Below are positions 1 through 9,030 of a stretch of DNA of 64,000 nt, piece after piece; within the stretch, counting starts at the first letter, position 1; each line of letters begins with the position of its first letter. The position numbers and the translations under genes are program-made. The notes below the pieces were generated by a model. That model was not told the origin of the DNA, did not search any database, and saw nothing but the letters and a program-made list of their open reading frames with translations. Location: positions 124,001 to 188,000 of the forward strand of contig NZ_JAJIRN010000003.1 of the NCBI RefSeq assembly GCF_025717515.1, written 5' to 3'. This stretch comes from Roseateles oligotrophus. GTDB lineage: Bacteria; Pseudomonadota; Gammaproteobacteria; Burkholderiales; Burkholderiaceae_C.

Positions 1-1079
1 GGATGTTGATACTGCCGCGTCGGCCTCAACTCGGCCGCCAAGCTCACCGCGCTGTTGCGCAAGGGCGATAGTGTCGGCAGCGCGTAGCCGCTGGCGGCGC
101 CCAGCTGATCCAGGTTCAGCCGCGGGTTGTGGCGCCATTCGCCCAGCGCATCGTCCCCGAGGCTGCCGGCGCCGGCGATCAAATTATTGATGATGCGCAC
201 CCGCACATCGGCCTTCGAGACGCGCAGCAGCGGGCTGTTGTGCGGCCGCAGATTGACCAGGGTGTTGTGAATCAGGTCGAGCTCGTTGCGTGGCCAAACA
301 TAGCCCTCAACGCCATAGGAAATCATCAAGGGGTTGTCGGTCTGCGCGTTTTGATCCAGCACATTGCCCATCACCGTGGCCTGGCCGCCGTTTGGGAATT
401 CCAATTCATAACTGGCCGTCCCGCCGGCTTCGTCGCTCAGGCGGTTGTAGAGAATCAGGTTCTGCGCTGCGCGGCTTTTCAGCAGATGACCGCGTTCGGC
501 GTGATGAAAATAGCAGGCGCTGACCGTCAGCCTGGCGATGCGGCCGACGTAGAGCAGGTGGCTGAAGGTGTTGTCGCGGTGGCCGTAGGAGAACTCGCAA
601 CCTTCGAGTTCCAGCCGGGCCTGCTCGTCGTTATTGGTCAACAAGCCCATTTCGCAGCGCGTGAAGCTGCAGTCGCGCACCAGCAGCGAGCCGGTCTCGA
701 AGCGAATGCCGGCGCCGATGCCGTCGGGCACCTTGGCGTCGATGAAGTCGAAGCCGCTGATCTCCACGCCTCTGCCGTTGACGACAAAAATGCCCTTGCC
801 GCGCGCATGTGCACCTTGCGCCAGCAAGCGAACGCGGCCACCCACGGCGACCAGGCGCAAATGGTTTTGCGTCCAATTGGCCACATCGCCGACATAGTCG
901 CCGGCCTGAACCTCGACAAGGTCGCCATCACGCGCCAGCCGAGAGGCTTCGGCCAGGCTGTGTATCGACTCATTGGGGCCGACGCGCAAGACTCGGGCGG
1001 GCGCAGGCCAAGCGCGCTGCAGGGGGCTTAGCGCAAAGGCGGCCAGCAGGCCACGGCGAATATGGTGATCGGGTTTCAT
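1..1079 (-). CDS. Right-handed beta-helix repeat protein, exported (C-terminus cut by window edge)
   Basis: A continuous minus-strand frame starts at the ATG at 1077-1079 and is still open at position 1, so at least 359 residues are visible and the 3' end lies outside. The N-terminus (MKPDHHIRRGLLAAFALSPL) is a basic stretch plus a short hydrophobic segment, consistent with export. The body carries repeated short strands with Asn and Gly turns, such as GVEISGFDFIDA, SLLVRDCSFTRCEMG, LELEGCEFSYG, LTVSACYFHHA and NLIAGAGSLGDD. This is the ladder pattern of right-handed parallel beta-helix proteins (pectate-lyase or NosD-like fold). No catalytic residues could be assigned. It is divergent from the Old Yellow Enzyme gene, 78 bp away. 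Surface or periplasmic polysaccharide binding or cleavage is possible, but the substrate cannot be read from the sequence. Confidence 0.75.
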   Translation of the reverse strand, partial: MKPDHHIRRGLLAAFALSPLQRAWPAPARVLRVGPNESIHSLAEASRLARDGDLVEVQAGDYVGDVANWTQNHLRLVAVGGRVRLLAQGAHARGKGIFVVNGRGVEISGFDFIDAKVPDGIGAGIRFETGSLLVRDCSFTRCEMGLLTNNDEQARLELEGCEFSYGHRDNTFSHLLYVGRIARLTVSACYFHHAERGHLLKSRAAQNLILYNRLSDEAGGTASYELEFPNGGQATVMGNVLDQNAQTDNPLMISYGVEGYVWPRNELDLIHNTLVNLRPHNSPLLRVSKADVRVRIINNLIAGAGSLGDDALGEWRHNPRLNLDQLGAASGYALPTLSPLRNSAVSLAAELRPTRQYQH

Positions 1080-1157
1080 GGGCTTGGCGGAGTCTAGCCT
1101 TGGCGCGACCAAGAAAATCCGTATAGGCTCTTCACCTTTGCAAAACCAGCCCATTCA

Positions 1158-2231
1158 ATGCCCAGCCTCTTCGACCCCATCCAAATCGGCGATCTGTCGC
1201 TCGCCAATCGCATCGTCATGGCGCCGCTGACGCGCAGCCGCGCACCGGGCCTGGTGCCCAATGACTTGATGGTCGAGTATTACCGCCAGCGCGCCACGGC
1301 CGGCCTGATCATCAGCGAGGGCACGCAAATCTGCGCCGAAGGTCAGGGTTACTTCGATACGCCCGGCATCCACACGCCGGAGCAAGTGGCCGGCTGGCGG
1401 CGCGTCACCGACGCCGTGCATGCGGCGGGCGGCAAGATCGCCGCGCAGCTTTGGCATGTCGGACGGATCTCGCATTGCGATTTCCAGCCCGAAGGCCGAG
1501 CGCCGGTCTCCAGCACCGCGCGCGCCGCGGTCGGCAACGCACGCACACCAACAGGCGTCAAGCCGCTGTCCACGCCGCATGCGCTGAGCACGGCCGAGGT
1601 CGGCGCCGTAGTGCAGCAATTCGCCCATGCCGCACGCTGTGCGATGGAGGCGGGCTTCGACGCGGTGGAGGTGCATGGCGCCAACAGCTATCTGATCGAT
1701 CAATTCCTCCACGACAGCATCAATGACAGAAGTGATGTCTATGGCGGCTCGCTCGAGAACCGGGCGCGCTTCGTGTTGGAAGTGATGACGGCGGTGGCCG
1801 GGGCCATCGGCGCCGGGCGCACGGGGCTGCGCCTGAGTCCGGTCAACTTGGCCAGCACGCCGGCCGGTTGCGACTCACAGGTGCAGGCGCTGTACAACCA
1901 TGTGGCCGAGCGACTCGCGCCGCTGGGCCTGGCGTTTTTGCATGTGGTGGAGGGCCAGACCGGCGGTGAGCGCGACGCAACGCCGTTCGATTACCAGGCC
2001 ATGCGCGAACGTTTCGGCGGCCCCTGGATGGTCAACAACGGTTACAGCCGCGAGATGGCCTTGAAGGCGGTGGCCGAGGGTCGCGCCGATCTGGTCGCCT
2101 TTGGGCGCGCCTTCATCTCCAACCCCGATCTGGTTCGCCGCCTGCGCCTGAATGCCGAATTGCAGCCGCTGGAGCGAACGACCTTGTATGGCGGCGGCGC
2201 CCAGGGCTATACCGACTATCCGAGTTTGTGA
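1158..2231 (+). CDS. Old Yellow Enzyme family NADH:flavin oxidoreductase (alkene reductase, NemA-like)
   Basis: A 357-residue FMN-dependent ene-reductase of normal family length. It begins MPSLFDPIQIGDLSLANRIV, the typical OYE opening, followed by the MAPLTRSRA segment. The substrate-binding His/Asn pair is seen as HGAN (His173, Asn176), then DQFLHDSINDRSDVYGGSLENR, summarised here as the family signature around residues 180-205. The C-terminal FMN phosphate loop is in VAFGRAFISNPDLV. The family reduces activated C=C bonds of enals, maleimides and some nitro compounds using NAD(P)H in the cytoplasm. It stands alone between divergent and convergent neighbours and meets the MOSC gene tail to tail with a 15-bp gap. 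The precise substrate is unknown; N-ethylmaleimide reductase is the usual label for this subgroup. Confidence 0.9.
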   Translation: MPSLFDPIQIGDLSLANRIVMAPLTRSRAPGLVPNDLMVEYYRQRATAGLIISEGTQICAEGQGYFDTPGIHTPEQVAGWRRVTDAVHAAGGKIAAQLWHVGRISHCDFQPEGRAPVSSTARAAVGNARTPTGVKPLSTPHALSTAEVGAVVQQFAHAARCAMEAGFDAVEVHGANSYLIDQFLHDSINDRSDVYGGSLENRARFVLEVMTAVAGAIGAGRTGLRLSPVNLASTPAGCDSQVQALYNHVAERLAPLGLAFLHVVEGQTGGERDATPFDYQAMRERFGGPWMVNNGYSREMALKAVAEGRADLVAFGRAFISNPDLVRRLRLNAELQPLERTTLYGGGAQGYTDYPSL

Positions 2232-2246
2232 GCCACCGCGGCGGCC

Positions 2247-2819
2247 TCAGCCTCGCCGCATCTTGGCTCGGAATAGTTCCGAGATCGTGAGCTCGCGCGG
2301 GCCGGCCAGCAGCTCAAAGCTCTCGCCGGCCCCTATCGTCCCCGGCGTTTGCACGGCCAGGTAGAAGCCGCACCAGGCGCTTTCGCTCATCAGCTTGACG
2401 GCCTTGTTGAAACCCATCACCGCGTTGAACTTGAAGCAGGGATAGCGCGGCTCGCTGACCAGCAGCTCGCAGTCGGCAAAACGCAGGCGGTCGCCGATCC
2501 AGACGTCTTTTTCCAGCAGCCCGGCCAGCGTCAGGTTCTCGCCCATCGCGCCGGGCGCCAACGCTTCGTCCCAAGCGGCCACCTTGGCCTGCGCCCGCAC
2601 CGTTTGCCAGAAGGCGTAATGCTCGTTCGGGTAGGCGTAGACGGCCTTGCTCAGGCCGCCATGCACGCTCAGGTCGGCTTGCTCGTCGCCCTGCAAACCC
2701 AGCGGCTGCACCGCGACGGTGCCGCTCACCGCTTGTTTTCGAATCCCGCTTTGCACGGTTTGACCGTCCAAGGTCTGCAGGATTTGGGCCTTGGTCACAT
2801 TGATGCTGATCAGTTTCAT
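2247..2819 (-). CDS. MOSC domain-containing protein (YiiM-like)
   Basis: A 190-residue protein when started at the ATG at 2817-2819 (MKLISINVTKAQILQTLDGQ). An in-frame ATG 21 codons upstream exists, but the intervening residues do not look like the family. The MOSC core is recognisable: VQPLGLQGDEQADLSVHGG, then YAYPNEHYAFWQ, GAMGENLTLAG, IGDRLRFADCELLVSEPR and the conserved Cys in RYPCFKF. MOSC domains handle sulfur or molybdenum-cofactor chemistry, and YiiM acts in reduction of N-hydroxylated compounds. It is a cytoplasmic single gene, convergent with the OYE gene and divergent from pckG. Confidence in the family is high; the substrate is not readable. Confidence 0.88.
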   Translation of the reverse strand: MKLISINVTKAQILQTLDGQTVQSGIRKQAVSGTVAVQPLGLQGDEQADLSVHGGLSKAVYAYPNEHYAFWQTVRAQAKVAAWDEALAPGAMGENLTLAGLLEKDVWIGDRLRFADCELLVSEPRYPCFKFNAVMGFNKAVKLMSESAWCGFYLAVQTPGTIGAGESFELLAGPRELTISELFRAKMRRG

Positions 2820-2951
2820 GACCCGGAGTGTGACAAAAGTCGCGGCAACTTGCTTTGCGAATCTATCCGGGCATGACTTCATTCTGCAAATGCATAACCA
2901 CGGGTTCTCCGGAAGTTACGGCATGGTTACATTGCGGTGACAATTGCGGAC

Positions 2952-2977
2952 CCGCAGCAAAAGCGGCTGCGGTTTTT
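2952..2977 (+). terminator. Intrinsic terminator-like hairpin in the pckG upstream region
   Basis: CCGCAGC (2952-2958) pairs perfectly with GCTGCGG (2966-2972) around a 7-nt loop and is followed by five Ts (2973-2977). It points towards pckG on the plus strand, although the gene on its left (MOSC) is transcribed the other way. It could therefore end a short plus-strand transcript or attenuate pckG if transcription starts upstream of it. Confidence 0.6.
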
Positions 2978-3037
2978 GTATGGTTTGACCGAGCGAGGTG
3001 GAGCACAAGCTCCGCCCGGCACAGTGCGATCAGCGGC

Positions 3038-3103
3038 ATTTGGTCAAGTTCGAAGGTGAAGTTCTCGAAATATGTGAGCGCTCGCCTACGGGTTTGACCA
3101 AAT
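3038..3103. promoter_or_regulatory. Inverted TTGACCAAAT boxes in pckG leader
   Basis: ATTTGGTCAA at 3038-3047 is the exact reverse complement of TTGACCAAAT at 3094-3103, with 46 nt between them. A further GGTTTGACC occurs at 2982-2990 and again at 3091-3099. The second arm ends 27 nt before the pckG ATG. The arms could be an operator pair for a regulator or form a long-range stem in the mRNA leader. No consensus -10/-35 pair was convincing here. Confidence 0.4.
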
Positions 3104-3129
3104 TTTGCTTTTATATTGAAGGAACGACC

Positions 3130-4998
3130 ATGAACCAACCCGTGATGGAAGGGCTGCGCTTGAATGTGCCGGCTTACGTAAAACACCAGCGCTTGATCGG
3201 CTGGGTGGCCGAAGTGGCCGCGCTGACCCAAGCGCGCGACGTCTACTGGTGCGACGGCAGTCAAGCCGAATACGACCGCCTATGCACCCAATTGGTGAAC
3301 GCAGGTACATTCAAGAAACTGAACCCGGCCAAGCGCGCGAACAGCTATTTGGCCTGCAGCGACCCCAGCGATGTCGCCCGCGTCGAAGACCGCACCTATA
3401 TCTGTTCGGCCAACAAGGAAGACGCCGGCCCGACCAATAACTGGATGGCCCCGGCCGAGATGCGCAGCCTCTTGCAAACCGGCGACAAGGCGCTGTTCAA
3501 GGGCTGCATGCGTGGCCGCACGCTCTATGTGGTGCCCTTCAGCATGGGCCCGATCGGTTCACCTATTGCGCATATCGGCGTCGAGTTGTCCGATAGCCCT
3601 TATGTGGCCGTCAATATGCGCACGATGACGCGCATGGGTCGGGCGGTGTTGGACGTGTTGGGCAGCGACGGCACTTTTGTGCCCTGTGTTCATACCGTGG
3701 CCGCGCCATTGGAAGCCGGTCAGGCAGATGTCAAATGGCCGTGCAACCAGACCAAATACATCGTGCATTTCCCCGAGACGCGCGAAATCTGGTCCTATGG
3801 CTCCGGCTATGGCGGCAATGCCTTGCTGGGCAAAAAATGCTTCGCCTTGCGTATCGCGTCGACCATGGGCCGTGACCAAGGCTGGCTGGCCGAGCATATG
3901 TTGATCCTGGGTGTGACCTCGCCCGAGGGCAAAAAATATCACTTCGCGGCCGCTTTCCCGAGCGCCTGCGGCAAGACCAACTTCTCGATGCTGATCCCAC
4001 CGGCCGCCTTCGACGGCTGGAAGGTCACCACCATTGGCGACGACATCGCCTGGATCAAGCCCGCCGCCGATGGCCGCCTCTACGCGATCAATCCGGAAGC
4101 CGGCTATTTTGGCGTCGCCCCCGGCACCAACACGCTGACCAATTTCAACTGCATGGCCAGTTTGAACCAGGACGTGATCTTCACCAACGTCGCCTTGACC
4201 GACGACGGCGATGTCTGGTGGGAGGGCATGACCGACACAGCGCCGGCCCATCTGATTGACTGGCAGGGCAAGGACTGGACGCCGGCAATCGCCAAGGAAA
4301 CGGGCGCCAAGGCCGCGCACCCGAACGCCCGTTTCACCGTCTCGGCAGTCAACAACCCGGCGCTCGACGCCGAATGGGACAACCCGGCCGGCGTGCCCAT
4401 CGATGCCTTCATCTTCGGTGGCCGCCGTTCGACGACCGTGCCCTTGGTGACCGAGGCGCGCGATTGGATCGAGGGCGTCTATATGGCCGCCACCATGGGC
4501 TCGGAAACCACCGCGGCTGCGGCCGGCCAACAAGGCGTGGTGCGCCGTGACCCCTTCGCGATGCTGCCCTTCATGGGCTACAACATGAGCGACTATTTCC
4601 AGCATTGGCTGGACATGGGCGCCAAGCTGGCGGCTGGCGGCGCGGCCTTGCCCAAGATCTACTGCGTCAACTGGTTCCGCAAGGGCGCGGATGGCAAGTT
4701 CGTCTGGCCCGGCTATGGCGAAAACATGCGCGTCCTGAAGTGGATGCTGGACCGCGTCGAAGGCACGGGGGTCGGCGAGGAGCATGCGTTCGGCGTCACG
4801 CCGCGCTATCAAGACATCAACTGGAACGGCCTGGACTTCACGCAGGAGCAGTTCAACATCACCACCCATATCGACAAGGCGGCTTGGGGCGTGGAGATGA
4901 AGTTGCACGAGGAGCTTTTCCAGCAACTCGCCCACCATCTGCCCGCCGAACTGCCCGCGACCAAGCTGAAGATCGAAGCTCGTCTGGCCGCGGAATAG
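3130..4998 (+). CDS. pckG: Phosphoenolpyruvate carboxykinase, GTP-dependent
   Basis: A 622-residue enzyme of the usual length for GTP-type PEPCK, converting oxaloacetate and GTP to PEP, CO2 and GDP at the entry of gluconeogenesis. The start at 3130 is chosen because it follows a purine-rich GAAGGA site and gives the family N-terminus ([20 protein letters not shown]); the open frame runs further up but without family similarity. The nucleotide-binding kinase-1 motif [13 protein letters not shown] contains the reactive cysteine (Cys280), followed by the metal-binding GDDIAW segment. Other GTP-PEPCK stretches are [20 protein letters not shown] and the C-terminal TPRYQDINW region. It is monocistronic, with a 42-bp perfect palindromic terminator behind it and an unusual leader in front. 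Confidence 0.97.
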   Translation: MNQPVMEGLRLNVPAYVKHQRLIGWVAEVAALTQARDVYWCDGSQAEYDRLCTQLVNAGTFKKLNPAKRANSYLACSDPSDVARVEDRTYICSANKEDAGPTNNWMAPAEMRSLLQTGDKALFKGCMRGRTLYVVPFSMGPIGSPIAHIGVELSDSPYVAVNMRTMTRMGRAVLDVLGSDGTFVPCVHTVAAPLEAGQADVKWPCNQTKYIVHFPETREIWSYGSGYGGNALLGKKCFALRIASTMGRDQGWLAEHMLILGVTSPEGKKYHFAAAFPSACGKTNFSMLIPPAAFDGWKVTTIGDDIAWIKPAADGRLYAINPEAGYFGVAPGTNTLTNFNCMASLNQDVIFTNVALTDDGDVWWEGMTDTAPAHLIDWQGKDWTPAIAKETGAKAAHPNARFTVSAVNNPALDAEWDNPAGVPIDAFIFGGRRSTTVPLVTEARDWIEGVYMAATMGSETTAAAAGQQGVVRRDPFAMLPFMGYNMSDYFQHWLDMGAKLAAGGAALPKIYCVNWFRKGADGKFVWPGYGENMRVLKWMLDRVEGTGVGEEHAFGVTPRYQDINWNGLDFTQEQFNITTHIDKAAWGVEMKLHEELFQQLAHHLPAELPATKLKIEARLAAE

Positions 4999-5020
4999 GT
5001 CGTAGCGATAGAAGCTTCAG

Positions 5021-5062
5021 CCAGTAAAAAAGCCCGCTTGATCAAGCGGGCTTTTTTACTGG
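5021..5062. terminator. Bidirectional intrinsic terminator (perfect 42-bp palindrome)
   Basis: Positions 5021-5041 are the exact reverse complement of 5042-5062. The G+C-rich core AGCCCGCTTG/CAAGCGGGCT is flanked by six As on one side and six Ts on the other, so it can stop transcription from both directions: pckG on the left and the small minus-strand gene on the right. Confidence 0.93.
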
Positions 5063-5087
5063 GCGGCTGCTGCGGCCGAGGCTTGCT

Positions 5088-5324
5088 TCAGCGGCGGCAG
5101 TTGGCGGCGCGCAATTCGGCCGCAAACGAAGGCATGCTGGTTTCGTATTGCTGGGCCAGAGCCAGCAACTCGCGTTCGGCGCGCGCTTCGGCAGCGACTG
5201 CCATGCGAGCCTTGACAGACGAAATCGCGTTCATCCACAGGCGTGCGCCGATGAAGGTGAACGAGCCGCTGTGGCGGATATTGCGGCTCAGTGGCAGGCC
5301 GAAGGTTTGGGTAGCGACGCTCAT
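5088..5324 (-). CDS. Hypothetical 78-residue protein
   Basis: A small minus-strand gene starting MSVATQTFGLPLSRNIRHSG, preceded by AAGGA about eight bases before the ATG at 5322-5324. The second half is helical and rich in Ala, Glu and Arg (VKARMAVAAEARAERELLAL). No signal peptide, membrane segment or known motif is visible. It is divergent from a LysR regulator 122 bp away, with an inverted repeat between them, and ends at the palindromic terminator. This arrangement suggests it is a real transcript, possibly controlled by that regulator. The function is unknown. Confidence 0.65.
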   Translation of the reverse strand: MSVATQTFGLPLSRNIRHSGSFTFIGARLWMNAISSVKARMAVAAEARAERELLALAQQYETSMPSFAAELRAANCRR

Positions 5325-5407
5325 TGCATGTCCTTATTTGGGTGGCTTTTTGGGCCGATGTGGCATTTTCGGGTAAACCCTAGGCCTCGACAAATGAATT
5401 GTTTGAA

Positions 5408-5428
5408 TCGAAGATATGAAAACTTCGA
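5408..5428. promoter_or_regulatory. Candidate LysR-type operator
   Basis: TCGAAG (5408-5413) and CTTCGA (5423-5428) form a 6-bp inverted repeat with a 9-nt gap. It lies in the AT-rich space between the divergent LysR gene (ATG at 5447) and the 78-residue gene. Location and symmetry fit autoregulation by the LysR protein. Binding is inferred only. Confidence 0.4.
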
Positions 5429-5446
5429 ATATCAAGGGTTGGGGCA

Positions 5447-6418
5447 ATGAACTTTCGCAATCTCGATCTGAACTTGCTGAGGGTCTTTGATGCGGTGATG
5501 GCCGAGCGCAGCCTGACCCGGGCGGCAACCCGTTTGGCGATGACGCAGCCCGCCGTGAGTCATGCGCTGAAGCGCTTGCGGGAAGCTTTGGGCGAAGAGC
5601 TGTTCGTGCGCCAGGCCTTTGGCATGAAGCCCACGTCGCGAGCGGAAGGCATGTGGCCCGAGGTTCAACTGATATTGCAACGCTTGCAGGCGCTTTTGGC
5701 GCCGGGTGAGTTTCAGCCGCAGAAGGAGGAGTACACCTTTCGAATCGCGATGGCAGACGCGACCGCAGCCTTGTTGCTGCCACCCTTGGTCGCGCAGCTG
5801 GAAGAGGTTGGGGCCTTGGCCAATGTGCATGTGCTCCCATTGGCGACCCGCGATCCGCGCGCCTTGTTGGATCAAGGCGAAGCCGATTTTGCGGTCGGAT
5901 ATTTTCCCGGCGCGGTGGCTGCGTTGCGCGCTCATGGCGGCCAGTCGGTGATCCGCCAGCACCGGCTCTACGACAGTGAATATGTCTGCGTGATGCGGCG
6001 AGCCCATCCCTTGGCGCAACAACCATTGGATCTTGATGCGTTTTGCGCCGCTCATCATCTCTTGGTCAGCTTTTCGGGTCGGCCGCATGGCTTCGTCGAT
6101 GAGGCCTTGAACGCCATGAACCGCAGCCGACGCATTGTCTTGACGGTCAATCAATTTTTTACCGCCGGGCGGGTGGTCACCAAGTCCGATCTATTGACCG
6201 TCTTGCCCGCCAAGTTTGTGGAGGCGACCGGCTACCAGGAGCAGCTGATCGAACGGCCCTTGCCGGTACCCTTGTCCAAGGTGCATGTGGACATGTTGTG
6301 GCATCTGCGCAGCGAGAGCCGAAGTGCCCAGCAATGGATGCGCGAACGTCTGATTGAAGCCGCAAGACGCGCGCAGGCTGGCGTCGAAGTGCGAACTGCG
6401 GCGACAATTGCAAGATGA
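5447..6418 (+). CDS. LysR family transcriptional regulator
   Basis: A 323-residue LysR-type regulator of ordinary length. The N-terminal winged helix-turn-helix spans about residues 4-64 ([19 protein letters not shown], then [20 protein letters not shown]), followed by a substrate-binding domain to the end (about 90-300). The N-terminal layout, beginning [16 protein letters not shown], is that of the NodD/NahR-like branch. It overlaps the following YecA-like gene by four bases (ATGA at 6415-6418), so the two are translationally coupled. It is divergent from the 78-residue gene, which with the intervening inverted repeat is the most likely target. The inducer is unknown. Confidence 0.93.
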   Translation: MNFRNLDLNLLRVFDAVMAERSLTRAATRLAMTQPAVSHALKRLREALGEELFVRQAFGMKPTSRAEGMWPEVQLILQRLQALLAPGEFQPQKEEYTFRIAMADATAALLLPPLVAQLEEVGALANVHVLPLATRDPRALLDQGEADFAVGYFPGAVAALRAHGGQSVIRQHRLYDSEYVCVMRRAHPLAQQPLDLDAFCAAHHLLVSFSGRPHGFVDEALNAMNRSRRIVLTVNQFFTAGRVVTKSDLLTVLPAKFVEATGYQEQLIERPLPVPLSKVHVDMLWHLRSESRSAQQWMRERLIEAARRAQAGVEVRTAATIAR

Positions 6419-7173
6419 GCATCGACCTGACCGATACCGAGTTCGCTGAACTCGACGAACTTCTTGCCACCACGCCCGAGCCGCTGCAAGCGCTGGATGC
6501 CTCCATGCTGGACGGTTATCTATGCTGCGTGCTGGTGCAGCCGCGTTTGATTGACGTGGATGAGTGGCTGCCGAATATTTTTGACTATGACGGCGGCGTG
6601 CTGCCGGATGATGTCGACCCGGTCTGGCTGGCGCGTATTCGCGAGCTGGTCGAGCGCCGCCATGTGGCCTTGAATCGCCAGATGGTTGAAGACGGCTGGT
6701 TTGATCCGGTCGTGCTGGATCTTGAAGAGTCGGCCGAGCCCGAGCCCATCCCGGAGGATGAAGACGCTGAAGCGAAGCAGGCCCGCTTGACCTACGAAGG
6801 CATGAGCCTGATTTCGCGCACCTTGATGCCCTGGGTTGCAGGATTCCAGCATGGGGCGCTGTGCTTTCCCGAGTTGATGGACATGACCGACGATGCGGTG
6901 ATGGCGGCTCTGGCGCGCCTGTACCGTCATTTGCCGGCCGAGACCCATGAAGAGCGGGAAGTGGTCGCCACGCTGGATCGCGAGCATCCGTTGAAGGACA
7001 TTGACGAGGCGGTCGAAGAATTGGTCGTCACAGTGGCCGACCTCTGCGACCTGACCCAAGAGCAGCGCTACCGTGTCGAGACCCTGCGCCGTGAAGGCCC
7101 CAAACTGGGTCGCAACGATCCTTGCCACTGCGGCTCGGGGCGCAAGTACAAGCAGTGCCATGGGGCAAACTAA
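6415..7173 (+). CDS. YecA/UPF0149 family protein with C-terminal SEC-C zinc motif
   Basis: A 252-residue protein. The N-terminal YecA/YgfB helical domain is recognised by [20 protein letters not shown] and [20 protein letters not shown]. An acidic linker follows ([20 protein letters not shown] region). The last 20 residues are a classic SEC-C zinc motif, [19 protein letters not shown], the same motif found at the end of SecA. Such proteins may bind SecA or ribosomes, but the role is inferred. The start codon overlaps the LysR stop (ATGA), so it is probably co-transcribed. A paralogue lacking the zinc motif is encoded at 15517-16383 in the same window. Confidence 0.92.
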   Translation: MSIDLTDTEFAELDELLATTPEPLQALDASMLDGYLCCVLVQPRLIDVDEWLPNIFDYDGGVLPDDVDPVWLARIRELVERRHVALNRQMVEDGWFDPVVLDLEESAEPEPIPEDEDAEAKQARLTYEGMSLISRTLMPWVAGFQHGALCFPELMDMTDDAVMAALARLYRHLPAETHEEREVVATLDREHPLKDIDEAVEELVVTVADLCDLTQEQRYRVETLRREGPKLGRNDPCHCGSGRKYKQCHGAN

Positions 7174-7240
7174 TGACATTGAGTGACAGACCGCCCGAGC
7201 GTAGCGAGTAGCTCTGTCGCCAACAAATTAGATTGCGCAT

Positions 7241-8032
7241 TTGAAAATCCAACTCCTGTCGGACCTCCATCTGGAGACCGAGGCCTTTTTGCCGCAGCCC
7301 GCGCCGGGTGCCGACTTGCTGGTGCTGGCCGGCGATGTCGACAGCAGCTGGCGTGGACTGCAGCTGTTCCGCGACTGGCCGGTGCCGGTGCTGTTCGTGC
7401 CCGGAAACCATGAATACGACGGCCGCGACTTCGACCTCGCTTGCGCCGGCCTGCATGCCTTGGCCGATGAGCTCGGCTTCACCATGCTGGACAACGCCAG
7501 TTGTGTGCATACCGATAGCCAAGGCAGGCGCGTGCGCTTTGTCGGTAGCACGCGCTGGAGCGATTTCGATGTTTTTGGGCCCAGCGAGCGGGCCCGAGCG
7601 ATGCGGGCGGCCAGCTATTTCCAGCGCATGATGGCGGCCAGCCGAGATGGCCAACCCTTCGATGCAATAGCCGTGCGTGCCGAGGCCTTGAATTGCCGTG
7701 AATGGTTGACGCAAGAACTGACTCTGGGCGATGTATCGGCCGCTTGGGATGCAACGGTGGTGATTACTCACTTTGCTCCCAGCCTCCGTAGTGCAGATCC
7801 GCGCTACGGAAAGCAGCCCGGCACGGCCAGCTTCTGCAACGATGACGAGGCGTTGTTCTCACAGGCCCGCCTATGGTTGCATGGCCATCTGCATTGTCAG
7901 CATGACTATCTGTTTGAACGCGCCGGCGGCGCCACCCGTGTCATCTGTAACGCCCGCGGACACCAACGCAAGGGCGAACCGGCGCGCTTTGAGCCAGAGC
8001 TATTGATCGACGTATTTGCAACTCTAGCTTGA
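7241..8032 (+). CDS. Metallophosphoesterase (calcineurin-like)
   Basis: A 263-residue cytoplasmic metallophosphoesterase. All five metal-binding blocks are visible in order: SDLHLE near residue 8, AGDVDSS near 31, GNHEYD near 54, ITHFAP near 175 and HGHLHCQHDY near 210. The start is a TTG at 7241, giving MKIQLLSDLHLE; no better ATG precedes the first motif, so a non-ATG start is required. It lies 67 bp after the YecA-like gene in the same direction and may belong to the same transcript. Related proteins hydrolyse phosphodiesters or phosphomonoesters with two metals; the substrate is not known. Confidence 0.9.
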   Translation: MKIQLLSDLHLETEAFLPQPAPGADLLVLAGDVDSSWRGLQLFRDWPVPVLFVPGNHEYDGRDFDLACAGLHALADELGFTMLDNASCVHTDSQGRRVRFVGSTRWSDFDVFGPSERARAMRAASYFQRMMAASRDGQPFDAIAVRAEALNCREWLTQELTLGDVSAAWDATVVITHFAPSLRSADPRYGKQPGTASFCNDDEALFSQARLWLHGHLHCQHDYLFERAGGATRVICNARGHQRKGEPARFEPELLIDVFATLA

Positions 8033-8104
8033 CCGGTATCAATTCGGCAGTCTGTGTCTATGTCAGACTGAGTCACTCGGAGTAATTTCAGCAAAGGAGC
8101 GGAT

Positions 8105-8527
8105 ATGAAGATATTGGTCGCCGTTGACGGCAGTAGCTACACCAAACGTATGTTGGCCTACTTGGCCGCGCATGATGAATGGCTGGGGGGCGCGCATCAG
8201 TACACCGTTGTGCATGCCGTGCCGGCAGTGCCTCCGCGAGCCGCTGCGGTGCTCGACAAAGATTTGCTGAAGGGCTACTACGCCGATGAAGGCGAGAAGG
8301 TTTTGAAGACGGTGCGTAGCTTTTTCGGCAAACAGGGTATTCAGGCCGAATACATCAACAAGGTCGGCCCGGCTGCGGATCTGATTGCGGCCACGGCCGA
8401 CAAGGGCAAATTCGACTTGGTGATCCTGGGCTCACATGGGCACAGCTCGATCGGCAATTTGATCATGGGCTCGGTCGCCACCAAGGTGATGGCGCATTGC
8501 AGCGTGCCGGTGTTGCTGATCCGCTGA
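8105..8527 (+). CDS. Universal stress protein, UspA family
   Basis: A 140-residue single-domain UspA protein. It begins MKILVAVDGSSYTKRMLAYL and ends with the ATP-binding signature GSHGHSSIGNLIMGSVATKV followed by the family C-terminus CSVPVLLIR. The glycine pattern G-x2-G-x9-G-S is intact, so it is expected to bind ATP, like the MJ0577 type. A strong AAAGGAG site precedes the ATG. A short inverted repeat, CAGTCTG (8048-8054) with CAGACTG (8064-8070), lies upstream without a T-tract. UspA proteins respond to starvation and stress; nothing more specific can be read. Confidence 0.95.
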   Translation: MKILVAVDGSSYTKRMLAYLAAHDEWLGGAHQYTVVHAVPAVPPRAAAVLDKDLLKGYYADEGEKVLKTVRSFFGKQGIQAEYINKVGPAADLIAATADKGKFDLVILGSHGHSSIGNLIMGSVATKVMAHCSVPVLLIR

Positions 8528-8533
8528 CGAGTC

Positions 8534-8752
8534 TTAGGAGCCGCTGCGCTTGCTGAGCCAGGCCAGTGGCGACTCAAGGGCCGTGCGAGCGCGCTGCGAT
8601 TCCAACTCCACTTCGGTGACGCTGGCGCGGTAGTCATCACCGTCTTCGAGGCTGGCTTCCATGCCGAAGGCGGTGCCCAAGTCCGCCGGATCTTGCTCCT
8701 GCGACGGCGCGGGGCTGCGGCGAAAGAAACGTAATGATGGGGCGAATCGCAT
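8534..8752 (-). CDS. Hypothetical 72-residue protein
   Basis: A small minus-strand gene with a GAGG ribosome-binding site six bases before its ATG (8750-8752). The product starts with a basic hydrophobic patch (MRFAPSLRFFRRSPAPSQEQ) and continues with an acidic helical part (EASLEDGDDYRASVTEVELE). No known domain is recognised. It ends six bases from the UspA gene on the opposite strand. The good ribosome-binding site supports it; the lack of a recognisable family leaves it tentative. Confidence 0.55.
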   Translation of the reverse strand: MRFAPSLRFFRRSPAPSQEQDPADLGTAFGMEASLEDGDDYRASVTEVELESQRARTALESPLAWLSKRSGS

Positions 8753-9030
8753 ATCAAACCTCGCTCTCGGACTATGGCAGGGGAAGCATCGCCCTGAACT
8801 TCAGTGTGCTTGATCGCGCGCCGCTTCGAATCACCAATTTGGGTGGTCTAAAAGGCCTAGTTGTGAAAAAGACACGGCGAAAACTCTGAGAAGATGCCGG
8901 CTCCCCGCAACTCAGGGGGGGGGCAATTAAGGGAATAACCCCATATCCTACTTTTGTGGGTGGTGTTTGAGTTTCGAGTTGGTTATGCTCCGCCTCCCCT
9001 GATGCCAAATTCATCACGGGACTTTCACGC

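Noticed and set aside
129-1031. Plus-strand 300-codon frame at the left edge
   Set aside because: The opposite strand encodes a signal-bearing beta-helix protein with regular repeats, while this frame gives a low-complexity product without motifs.
3559-4938. Minus-strand 459-codon frame across pckG
   Set aside because: Antisense to a complete PEPCK with all active-site motifs.
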